From Candidatus Kuenenia stuttgartensis (GTDB lineage: Bacteria; Planctomycetota; Phycisphaerae; Phycisphaerales; SM1A02), in assembly GCA_945902075.1 (NCBI GenBank), contig CAMDMA010000007.1:1-64000 (forward strand): a DNA stretch of 64,000 nucleotides, in the 5' to 3' direction. Each line of letters begins with the position of its first letter. Within the stretch, counting starts at the first letter, position 1. Position numbers and translations under genes: made by a program. Shown here piece by piece: positions 53,465-61,574 of this stretch. The notes beneath the pieces are model-generated. The model did not search any database. It saw only the letters and a list, made by a program, of their open reading frames with translations, and was not told the origin of the DNA.

Positions 53465-54759
53465 TTCGCAACCGCCGCTATGCCTGGCGAGCCACGGTCG
53501 GGCCGCGAGATCGGCGCTGCGCGGAGAAGTTCAGCCAGAATGCGCGGATTTCTTTCACGGAACGCTCGCCACACGACGTGAGGCCAATCGCCAAACATGA
53601 ATGGTCGCTCGAGGATTGGGAAGCATGCGAGGCACATGAATACAACGACAATCGAGAAGGGAAGTGCAATCACCAGCACGTTCCATTCGAACGCGCTCGT
53701 TGTATAAGGCGCGATGAATCGCCCAAAAAGACTGATGAGGAGAAAGTGGAGCAGATAGATCGTGTAACACGCACCGCCGATTGCGGTCAGTAGTGGATTC
53801 GAGAGTAGCGCGCGCACAGCTCGGCCGCGAAATGCTCCGAGCGTGACCACAAACAAACCGCCGATGAGTGCTGTGATTCCGAACGGAGTCAACTCAATGA
53901 GCCGGTAGGACACCACAATTGCGATGATGCCGAGGACCCATGCGAGGTCGTACATGAAACTGCGGACGCGGATTCCTGATCGGCACTCCTGTGTGACCCA
54001 GAGGTCAGCGACAAGCATTCCCACGAGGAAAAACGCGATCTCGGTACCTAGCCACAATCCATGCTGAAGCGGTCCAATCAGTGGAGGTGGCTCGATCCCC
54101 CCGAGTCGCGCGTACACCGTGTAGGCCGACGCGATAGCAATCGCCGTCATGAGTACCGCGCGTCGAACGATTCGATCACGGATGCGAAACACCGACGCGA
54201 TGAACGGAGCGAGCAGATAGAACTGCACTTCAATCTCAAGGCTCCAAGAGATGAAAAACGCCCATGGCTCATTGCCAAAGATCGCAGTTCGAAGGTAGAC
54301 AAGCCCGTATGCAAAGTCGGCAAACCGGAAGTTTTCCGGAGCGACAGCAAGCACTCCAAGTCCAAAAAGTACGAGTGCGATGACGTAGGGTGGCTCAATA
54401 CGAGTCAAGCGCTTGAGATAGAAGGCTCGCATGAAACCGGGCTTGAGCGGTACCCCGTGCCCACTGAGCAGCCAGTGCCGCGCGAACGGCAGCGTGACGA
54501 CAAATCCGGAGATGACGAAGAAGAGCTGGACGCCGAGAAATCCGTGCGAGACAACCCAACCGAGAGGTGCGCGGAAAACATCCCCGCCAAAGGATGAGAC
54601 TTGGTCAGGTGCGCCCTTCAGAAACATCGACAGGGTTGCGTGAAACAGCACAACCGGCAGAATTGCGACTGCGCGCAAGCCATCGAGCTCCGGCATGAAC
54701 TGACCGCTCGAAGTCACACGACGAAAGAGGTAGGTCGGGAAGCGCACGAATGTCCGCAA
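53461..54759 (-). CDS. Acyltransferase-3 family membrane protein (OafA-like)
   Basis: A 432-residue polytopic protein. The N-terminus shows ELDGLRAVAILPVVLFHA, with the active-site His typical of the family, then GFLGVQLFFVISGFVVTLPF, KRLTRIEPPYVIAL and a SWSLEIEVQFYLLAPF core. The family O-acylates sugars of polysaccharides or lipids. It precedes the O-antigen-ligase-like gene in a coupled pair. Confidence 0.92.
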   Translation of the reverse strand: MRTFVRFPTYLFRRVTSSGQFMPELDGLRAVAILPVVLFHATLSMFLKGAPDQVSSFGGDVFRAPLGWVVSHGFLGVQLFFVISGFVVTLPFARHWLLSGHGVPLKPGFMRAFYLKRLTRIEPPYVIALVLFGLGVLAVAPENFRFADFAYGLVYLRTAIFGNEPWAFFISWSLEIEVQFYLLAPFIASVFRIRDRIVRRAVLMTAIAIASAYTVYARLGGIEPPPLIGPLQHGLWLGTEIAFFLVGMLVADLWVTQECRSGIRVRSFMYDLAWVLGIIAIVVSYRLIELTPFGITALIGGLFVVTLGAFRGRAVRALLSNPLLTAIGGACYTIYLLHFLLISLFGRFIAPYTTSAFEWNVLVIALPFSIVVVFMCLACFPILERPFMFGDWPHVVWRAFRERNPRILAELLRAAPISRPDRGSPGIAAVAK

Positions 54760-54835
54760 TCGACGCGGAGCGCGGTGGAGGTTGAATTTCCCGCCCCCTC
54801 CACCCAGCGCTGCCGTCTGGAGAGACGCCCCCTAC

Positions 54836-55165
54836 TCAGAGCGCAGCGTCGATCATCTTCGCAAACTCCGCCTTCGGCTTGATTCCCATCGCCCGAGCGA
54901 CGACCTGACCACCCTTCACGACGACGACACAGGGAATGCTCTGAATGCCAAACTGGACGGCAAGATTGCGGTTTGAGTCCACGTCGACCTTCCCGACTTT
55001 CGCCTTGCCCGCGTACTCACTTGCGATTTGGTCAATCGTCGGACCAATCATGCGGCAGGGCTGACACCATTCGGCCCAAAAGTCGATCAACACGGGCACC
55101 TGGCTCTGGACGACTTCGCTCTGGTAGTTCGCTTCGGTGATCGTGAGGGTTGCTGCGCCGGCCAT
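54836..55165 (-). CDS. trxA: Thioredoxin with WCQPC active site
   Basis: A 109-residue thioredoxin. The active site is WCQPC (Cys34, Cys37) rather than the usual WCGPC. FWAEWCQPCRMIGP, KVGKVDVDSN and the cis-Pro region GIQSIPC follow. The residue after the cis-Pro is Cys where Thr is usual, adding a third Cys. It would act as a cytosolic disulfide reductant. The Gln and extra Cys may shift redox potential or partner choice, which is inference. Confidence 0.92.
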   Translation of the reverse strand: MAGAATLTITEANYQSEVVQSQVPVLIDFWAEWCQPCRMIGPTIDQIASEYAGKAKVGKVDVDSNRNLAVQFGIQSIPCVVVVKGGQVVARAMGIKPKAEFAKMIDAAL

Positions 55166-55269
55166 GGTGTGACTCCTGCTTCCGATGCCTAAAAGTTGAT
55201 GCTCTTTCCAAACGGGCGGTCATGGTAGCGGTCACCCGAGTTGCCGGGATGGCGAAAAAAGCGCGCGAA

Positions 55270-56157
55270 TCAGATACCAGCACCTTTCAGCACCGAATGC
55301 GCGACGAGCAGTCCCTCGCGATGTGCGCCGACATCGTGAGCGCGCACGATCCGCGCGCCACCGCCATACGCAGCCACTGCCGCGACAACCGAACCGATGA
55401 TCCGTTGCTCCGGGTCCGTACGGCCACTCACCGCACCAATGAAACTCTTTCGACTCGCGCCGACCAGAACCGGAAAGCCGAGCGCTGCGAGCTCGCTCGT
55501 ACGCGCGAGGAGTTCGTAGTTTTGCGCAACGCTCTTGCCGAATCCGAGCCCGGGGTCAAGTGCGATAGATTCACGCGCGATCCCCGCGGCCATCGCCATC
55601 TCCGCGCGAGCAAGTAGAAATGCCGCGACGTCTCGAACCACATCGCTGTAGATGGGTGCATGCTCGTAGCGATCGGAATAGTGGTCGTCGAGCGGCGCTG
55701 CAAGTCGATGCATCAGCACAACGCCGCATCCGCGCCGCGCGAGTAGGCGGAACATCTCGGGATCCTCACTCCCTGCGCTGACATCGTTCACAAAGTCGGC
55801 ACCGGCATCGAGTGCTGCAATCGCGACCGCTGCGAGTGTGGTGTCGACTGAAATTGCAACATTCGACCGCGAGCGAAGTCGGGCGATCGCTGGCACGATG
55901 CGCCGAATCTGCTCGTCGGAAGACACGCGCGCTGCACCGGGGCGCGTGCTTTCGCCACCAATATCGATGACGGAGGCTCCCTGCTCCACGAGCCCGAGCG
56001 CGAACTCCGACGCTGATTCAAAGCCGGAGAATTGTCCGCCGTCAGAGAAGCTGTCGGGAGTCAGGTTGAGCACGCCCATCAGCGCAAAGGGGTCGAGCGA
56101 AAGCACGCGATCTGGGCTGATTGGCCAAAAGCGCGAATCGTCGGAACGACCCGTCAT
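55270..56157 (-). CDS. folP: Dihydropteroate synthase
   Basis: A 295-residue TIM barrel. It has MGVLNLTPDSFSDGG near residue 27, ASVIDIGGESTRPGA, DAGADFVNDVSAG, VVLMHRL, IALDPGLGFGKSVAQNYELLA, and GASRKSFIG. It condenses p-aminobenzoate with dihydropterin pyrophosphate in folate biosynthesis. Its ATG overlaps the upstream gene stop by 4 bases. Confidence 0.96.
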   Translation of the reverse strand: MTGRSDDSRFWPISPDRVLSLDPFALMGVLNLTPDSFSDGGQFSGFESASEFALGLVEQGASVIDIGGESTRPGAARVSSDEQIRRIVPAIARLRSRSNVAISVDTTLAAVAIAALDAGADFVNDVSAGSEDPEMFRLLARRGCGVVLMHRLAAPLDDHYSDRYEHAPIYSDVVRDVAAFLLARAEMAMAAGIARESIALDPGLGFGKSVAQNYELLARTSELAALGFPVLVGASRKSFIGAVSGRTDPEQRIIGSVVAAVAAYGGGARIVRAHDVGAHREGLLVAHSVLKGAGI

Positions 56158-57932
56158 GGATTTGCTCCCTCAGGTGCGGGGCGCGGACGCGAAGCGCGAT
56201 CAATGCTCGATTGTGCGGCAATTTTCAACACTGCCGCAGGTAGAACGAGGACCGTGCGCGCGCGTCCACCGTCAAGGTCGATCGCTGCTGCAACGGGTTC
56301 GATGCCAGGCGCGACCTTCGGTACGAATGTGCGGATCTGTTCCTCGCTCACGAAACTCGACGCAATCTGTGAAACAAGATTGGTGAGTGGGCCAACGCCG
56401 ATCATCACTTCGATGTCGCGCGAGGCAGGCAACCACTCCTCGATACTCTGCACCGTCGGGTCCGCCGCGAGCGATTTCGCCGTCGAGGCAGCCTCAACTG
56501 CGCGCGCATACACATCTGGGCGCTGGCTGAAAGTCACAACCACACCGTCAGCCGTCTTTTTCGCCAGACCGTTCACACCCCGCGAACCAAAGATGAACTG
56601 CTTGGCAAGCCGCTCGAAATCGAGCCCTGGGCGTTGTGCCGCGTCGACGACGGTTTCCTTGATTTCAAATGCAGCGACCACATCACCAGACTTCAGCGTC
56701 TTCTCGGCAGTCCATGTGGGCTCTCTGCGAATTCCGACAGATTCGCCCGCGAGTGCCTCAATCCCAGAACGAAGTCGATCTAGGGTTCGCGATGGATCAC
56801 GTGAGCCGACGAACAGCGCGGAATCGTTCAGTGCGCCACCGATGGCGACGCCGAGCTTCGATGGATAAGCAGCTACCTGTAGCGCGTTGATATCCGCGCC
56901 TTCCGTGAAAAACCAATCAGGCAAAACTGTGCGCGAGATTCCTGTGAGGTCGAGCAATTCACCAAACTTCCCAGATCCTCCCAGTCCGTCGATACTCGCG
57001 GAAATCGCGATGTAAAAGTCTTTTTGAGGTAGCCGATCAAAAGCCGCAGACTTTCCCTCGCCTCCTGCCATCACAGCTGCGAGTGCGGTCGAGGGCTCGC
57101 CAACGCCGACAGATGCAATGAAGAGGCCGAGTGGATCGACATCGACAACGATCATCCCATCAGCGAGCATGTCCGCGATCTCGAGTGCCTTTGCTCGAAA
57201 CACTTCCTGTTGCGCGGGATCGCCAGCGAATCCACCGAGCGCCATCGGAGTCGCCTCGCGTGTGGCCGCAGGAATCTCGGCCTTCCGCGCTGTTTCGACT
57301 GCTGCATGGAGTGCGTCTCGGGATGCCCAAGCGATCAGATCAGCACGGTCGAGCCACGCGATTTCATCGCCCTTCAATCGAGCGAGAAAGCGCTCGCCGA
57401 TGCCACGCGCGGGTGCCTCAGCTGGAAGTGTTTCGCGAGTCGGCGCGAGCGCGACTCGACCCTCCAGTTTTCGCGCGAAGACGAATAAACCGTTCGAGGT
57501 CGTGTACGCACTCTCTCCTCGGTCGGGCGCTACGGTCAGATTCGCGGCGATGAACGCATCGGCGTCGGTCACGGGCACCATGACGATTGGGAACGGTTGA
57601 GCTTCTGCGGGCTCAACTGCGGTCGCCGAGAGCGGCGGGAAGTAGGCCACAAGTGGCCCATTTTCATCGAGATTCGCTCCAATACCAAGCTGTGCCTTGA
57701 GGATATCAATCGGTCGACCCATGGCCAGCGCGCCACCCTGACCGGTCGCCTCAATGAGTTGCGCGAGATCGTTACTCATCCGTTTGATGCCGGGAACAAC
57801 GACGAACGAAACCGCGTCCTCGGGGATCCACGAAAGTGCGCGCGAAAGCTCCGGCGGCTCCGCAAGTGCGGTGGCGGAAAACAGCGCGAAGGCGGCGAGT
57901 GCAAACGATTTTGGCTGCGGGCGACGGCGCAT
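56154..57932 (-). CDS. DUF3352-like secreted protein of unknown function
   Basis: From the ATG at 57932 the protein has 592 residues with an N-terminal signal (SFALAAFALFSATALA). The mature part contains LSWIPEDAVSFVVVPGI, RFLARLKGDEIAWLDR, IAISASIDGLGGSGKFGEL and a C-terminal EPVAAAIDLDGGRARTVLVL. This alternation resembles DUF3352-type proteins with unknown role, seen often in planctomycetes. No active-site motif was seen. It overlaps folP by 4 bases but a functional link is not evident. Confidence 0.55.
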   Translation of the reverse strand: MRRRPQPKSFALAAFALFSATALAEPPELSRALSWIPEDAVSFVVVPGIKRMSNDLAQLIEATGQGGALAMGRPIDILKAQLGIGANLDENGPLVAYFPPLSATAVEPAEAQPFPIVMVPVTDADAFIAANLTVAPDRGESAYTTSNGLFVFARKLEGRVALAPTRETLPAEAPARGIGERFLARLKGDEIAWLDRADLIAWASRDALHAAVETARKAEIPAATREATPMALGGFAGDPAQQEVFRAKALEIADMLADGMIVVDVDPLGLFIASVGVGEPSTALAAVMAGGEGKSAAFDRLPQKDFYIAISASIDGLGGSGKFGELLDLTGISRTVLPDWFFTEGADINALQVAAYPSKLGVAIGGALNDSALFVGSRDPSRTLDRLRSGIEALAGESVGIRREPTWTAEKTLKSGDVVAAFEIKETVVDAAQRPGLDFERLAKQFIFGSRGVNGLAKKTADGVVVTFSQRPDVYARAVEAASTAKSLAADPTVQSIEEWLPASRDIEVMIGVGPLTNLVSQIASSFVSEEQIRTFVPKVAPGIEPVAAAIDLDGGRARTVLVLPAAVLKIAAQSSIDRASRPRPAPEGANP

Positions 57933-58121
57933 AGCGACTACTCTACGGGTTCGCGGCAGATTTAGCATTCGCGCGAATCGTGCGTACCACACGAATCGAA
58001 AGGTGCGTGCACCATCGGAAAGTGCGATATCGAAGCCTTCCGAAATGCTCTAACTCCTTATTCCACGTCGCTCCTTTGATGGCCTTCAGGTCACCTTCAC
58101 AACGAACCTTCAGGACCCCCC

Positions 58122-58769
58122 ATGTTTGATCGCATCGTCGCAACCTTGGCCGGAACCGTCGCCCTTGCCACCGGACTCGCCTGCTCCCAAGCCGCGCCGC
58201 AAAGCTCGGAGTTGAGCGCCAAGTGGAAGGATGCAACGCTTTACGACATGAAGGTCCGAACGCTCGAAGGTGCGGATGCGGATCTCAAAGAATACGCGGG
58301 ACGTGTGACAGTAGTTGTCAACGTTGCGAGCCAGTGCGGATTGACCGGGCAGTATGCGGCGCTTCAAAAACTCTACGAAACCTACAAGGATCAGGGGCTT
58401 GTCGTGATCGGGGTGCCCTCTGGCGACTTCGGGGGGCAAGAGTTTGCTGATGCCAAGGAGATTCGCGCGTTCTGCGATTCGCGCTACAAGGTCACTTTTC
58501 CGATCTTGGAGAAGTCCTCAGTGAAAGCCGGAACCGGACAGTCTCCAATCTTCCAGTGCCTCGGAACCAAGACCGGCGAGCTACCTGGCTGGAACTTCGG
58601 CAAATATGTGGTTTCGCGCGATGGTCGGACCGCTGTGTTTTTCGCATCGACCGTCGCGCCTGACAATGCAAAGCTTGTTGCGGCAATCGAGAAAATGCTC
58701 AAGGAAAAAGCGTCAGCCGCTCCGTCAGGATCGGCAACGGTGCCAAGTTCGCCCGCGCCAAAGAGCTGA
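58122..58769 (+). CDS. Lipoprotein glutathione peroxidase-family protein (Cys-type)
   Basis: A 215-residue protein. A lipobox-like ATGLACSQ gives a short exported form. The peroxidase site NVASQCGLTGQY has Cys72. The Gln is in FGGQEF, and WNFGKYVVSRDGRTAVFF carries the Trp. The C-terminal tail is Ala/Ser/Pro-rich. Such bacterial Cys peroxidases usually use thioredoxin rather than glutathione, and reduce peroxides in the envelope here. It is followed by a 15-base tandem repeat. Confidence 0.88.
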   Translation: MFDRIVATLAGTVALATGLACSQAAPQSSELSAKWKDATLYDMKVRTLEGADADLKEYAGRVTVVVNVASQCGLTGQYAALQKLYETYKDQGLVVIGVPSGDFGGQEFADAKEIRAFCDSRYKVTFPILEKSSVKAGTGQSPIFQCLGTKTGELPGWNFGKYVVSRDGRTAVFFASTVAPDNAKLVAAIEKMLKEKASAAPSGSATVPSSPAPKS

Positions 58770-58784
58770 GCGATTGACGCGCGC

Positions 58785-58874
58785 TTGACCTCGAGAGATT
58801 TGACCTCGAGAGATTTGACCTCGAGAGATTTGACCTCGAGAGACTTGACCTTCAAAGACTTGATTGTCGAGTGA
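58785..58874. repeat. 15-base tandem repeat array, four good units plus two decayed
   Basis: TTGACCTCGAGAGAT repeats at 58785, 58800, 58815 and (last base C) 58830; degenerate units follow at 58845 and 58860. The array starts 15 bases after the peroxidase stop and ends 49 bases before the next gene. On the minus strand each unit would read as a 5-residue SLEVK-type repeat. Confidence 0.9.
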
Positions 58875-58923
58875 GAAAACATCCTCCTCGACCTGCTCTT
58901 CCACAGTGAGGTAGCGTGAACTC

Positions 58924-59541
58924 ATGGAGTATTCGCATCCAAGGCCCGGCCTTCGCGACGGGATTGTCCTTGCACTCACGATCGTGCTTTTCTTAAGCGG
59001 TGTTTCCCCGCGAGATCACGTGACATGGATGGCGGAAGTTTTTTGGGTACTCGGTGCCATCGGGATGTGGGTCGTTTGGCTCCGGCGACTGCCGTGCACC
59101 AACATTTCCTTCAGCGTTCTCGTCGTCCACTCACTCGTCTTGATTCTCGGCGGAATCTATACCTATGCGCATGTCCCGCTCGGCGCATGGGTGCAGGAAT
59201 TCATGGGCCGATCTCGCAACGACTACGACCGCTTCGGCCATTTCATGCAAGGTTTCGCTCCAGCATTACTCTGGCGCGAAGTCTTCATCCGAAATGCAAT
59301 CGTTGTGGTGCGCGGGTGGCTCGCCGTGATTGTGGTCGGCATGAGCCTCGCGTTTTCAGCGTTCTTTGAGCTTCTCGAGTTCGCCGTTGCGATGATTTTC
59401 GGAGATGCGTCAACGGACTTTCTCGGCGCGCAAGGCGACGCGTGGGATGCGCAGTGGGACATGCTGTTCTGCCTCGTGGGCGCGACGCTTGCGATGATGC
59501 TTTTTTGGAAGCTTCAGGACCGGCAGCTCGCGCAGCGGTAG
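58924..59541 (+). CDS. DUF2238/YjdF-like polytopic membrane protein
   Basis: A 205-residue protein with about six membrane segments. It has RDGIVLALTIVLFLSGVSP, GGIYTYAHVPLGAWV, NDYDRFGHFMQGFAPALLWRE, AFSAFFELLEFAVAMIFGD and the C-terminal DAWDAQWDMLFCLVGATLA. These are the conserved patches of the YjdF/DUF2238 family, whose role is unknown. It follows the tandem repeat and converges on glmS with a 53-base gap. Confidence 0.85.
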   Translation: MEYSHPRPGLRDGIVLALTIVLFLSGVSPRDHVTWMAEVFWVLGAIGMWVVWLRRLPCTNISFSVLVVHSLVLILGGIYTYAHVPLGAWVQEFMGRSRNDYDRFGHFMQGFAPALLWREVFIRNAIVVVRGWLAVIVVGMSLAFSAFFELLEFAVAMIFGDASTDFLGAQGDAWDAQWDMLFCLVGATLAMMLFWKLQDRQLAQR

Positions 59542-59594
59542 GAAAGAATCTGAAGGATCATCCGCACCAGTAAGATCGGCCAGAAACGCGTCCG

Positions 59595-61430
59595 TTACTC
59601 AACCGTGACGCTCTTCGCAAGATTTCGTGGCTTGTCGACATCCTTGCCGCGCATCACCGCGGCGTGGTAGGCCAAGAGTTGCAGCGGAATCACTGTGAGC
59701 AGCGGCTGGAACATCTCGATGCAATCGGGCACATAGAAGACTTCCTGCGCAAGACGCTTGATGTCTTCGTCGCCCTCGGTTGCTACTGCAATCACGTGAC
59801 CACCGCGCGATCGGACTTCCTCGATGTTTGACAGCACTTTCTCGTACTGCGAGTTGCGCGTCGCCACAAACACAACAGGCATTCCCTCGTCAATCAGCGC
59901 GATAGGGCCGTGCTTCATCTCTGCAGCAGGCATGCCTTCTGCGTGGATGTACGAGATCTCCTTGAGTTTCAGCGCCCCTTCAAGTGCCACCGGGTAGTTC
60001 ACGCCTCGGCCGAGGAAAAGCCAGTTTTCGCGATGGATGTATTTCGCCGTCGCCGTGCGAATGCGGCCGCTCCACTCGAGCGCTCGCTCAATCTTGTCTG
60101 GGATAAGTTCAAGTTGGCGCAGAAGATGTGATACGTACTCTTGCGAGAGGAAACGCCGTCGACCGATGAAAGTTGCGAGCATCGAGTTCACCAACACTTG
60201 CCCGGTAAACGCCTTGGTACTTGCGACGCCGATTTCAGGGCCGACGCGAAGATAGACACCTGCGTCCGTCTCGCGTGAAATCGAACTACCAACGACGTTC
60301 ACCACACCAAGCGCCAATGCGCCGCGCTGCTTTGCTTCCTGAAGAGCAGCGAGCGTATCTGCTGTTTCACCGGACTGGCTGACCGCAACAACAACCGTGC
60401 CGTCTTCAACGATTGGGTTTCGATAGCGGAACTCACTTGCAAAGTCGTACTCCGCATGAACCTTGGCGAGATCCTCAAAGAGATACTTACCAATCATGCA
60501 TGCGTGAAGCGCTGTGCCTTGTCCAATGAAGACAACGCGCTTTGCGTTCGCAAGCCGTCGCGCATGCTCCCCGACGCCGCCGAGCCGAATTTCGCCCTTT
60601 GCAACGTCGACGCGTCCCTGGAGAGAAAGCCGCAGCGCGCGGGGCTGCTCAAAGATCTCCTTGAGCATGAAGTGCTCGTAATGACCGAGCTCAATCTGCT
60701 CGAGATCAAACTCGAGCTCGCGAATTTCCGCAGTCAACTCAATGTTATCGATGGTGGTCGTGCGAAAACCGTCGCGGGTAATGCGGGCGACAGAGTAATC
60801 CTTGAGAGCGATCGCTTGCGTCGTATGCGACACAATCGCGCTGGCGTCAGATGCAACGACGTACTCGCCGTTTCCGACGCCCACCATCAGCGGTGAACCC
60901 TTGCGCGCAACGACGAGAACGTCAGGCTCTTTTTCGCACACCACAGCGATGGCGTACGCCCCAGTCACCTCGCGTAGCGCTGCCTGCACCGCCTTCTCAA
61001 GATCGCCGGAATAGAGCTCGCCAATAAGATGTGCGAGAACTTCGGTGTCCGTCTCGCTCGTGAAGACGTGGCCCTTTTCTTCGAGATACTTCTTGAGAGC
61101 GGAGTAATTCTCGATGATGCCATTGTGGATCATCGCAATGCCATGACCGAGCTTCGCGTCGTCGCAGTGTGGGTGCGCGTTCTTCTCTGTCACCCCGCCG
61201 TGCGTAGCCCAACGGGTGTGCGCAATACCGAGAGTTCCGGTGAAACCTCCTCGTTCTTGAATCGTCTTCTCAACATTCGCAACGCGGCCGACGGCCCTCG
61301 CCAAATGCAGGCCACCGTTCATCACGGCGACGCCCGCAGAGTCGTACCCGCGATACTCGAGGCGCTTGAGCCCCTCGAGAAGAATGTCTGTTGCCTGCCG
61401 ACGACCGATGTAAGCGACGATTCCGCACAT
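59595..61430 (-). CDS. glmS: Glutamine--fructose-6-phosphate aminotransferase (isomerizing)
   Basis: A 611-residue protein, standard length. The N-terminal Cys2 nucleophile is in MCGIVAYIG, followed by GLKRLEYRGYDSAGVAV and HTRWATHGGVTEKNAHPH. Two SIS domains follow (VVAVSQSGETADTLAALQEA; LGRGVNYPVALEGALKLKEI, HAEGMPAAEMKHGPIALI). The C-terminus is KPRNLAKSVTVE. It makes glucosamine-6-phosphate for peptidoglycan and surface sugars. No leader ribozyme signature was looked for in detail in the short upstream region. Confidence 0.98.
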   Translation of the reverse strand: MCGIVAYIGRRQATDILLEGLKRLEYRGYDSAGVAVMNGGLHLARAVGRVANVEKTIQERGGFTGTLGIAHTRWATHGGVTEKNAHPHCDDAKLGHGIAMIHNGIIENYSALKKYLEEKGHVFTSETDTEVLAHLIGELYSGDLEKAVQAALREVTGAYAIAVVCEKEPDVLVVARKGSPLMVGVGNGEYVVASDASAIVSHTTQAIALKDYSVARITRDGFRTTTIDNIELTAEIRELEFDLEQIELGHYEHFMLKEIFEQPRALRLSLQGRVDVAKGEIRLGGVGEHARRLANAKRVVFIGQGTALHACMIGKYLFEDLAKVHAEYDFASEFRYRNPIVEDGTVVVAVSQSGETADTLAALQEAKQRGALALGVVNVVGSSISRETDAGVYLRVGPEIGVASTKAFTGQVLVNSMLATFIGRRRFLSQEYVSHLLRQLELIPDKIERALEWSGRIRTATAKYIHRENWLFLGRGVNYPVALEGALKLKEISYIHAEGMPAAEMKHGPIALIDEGMPVVFVATRNSQYEKVLSNIEEVRSRGGHVIAVATEGDEDIKRLAQEVFYVPDCIEMFQPLLTVIPLQLLAYHAAVMRGKDVDKPRNLAKSVTVE

Positions 61431-61574
61431 AGATATTGCATTCCTTCTGAGGACGTTGTCCAGCCGACATGAACTTCAAACTCAGGCCGCGCGCGTGGAT
61501 ATCGGCTGAATAGCCGTCGATCTCTTGCGAAGGACTCGACGAATGAAAGACAGCGACGCGTGACTGATAACGGC

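Noticed and set aside
58484-58882. Minus-strand frame with repeated SLEVK peptides
   Set aside because: It arises by reading the 15-base repeat and then the antisense of the glutathione peroxidase gene. The peroxidase has clear family motifs, so this frame is a shadow.
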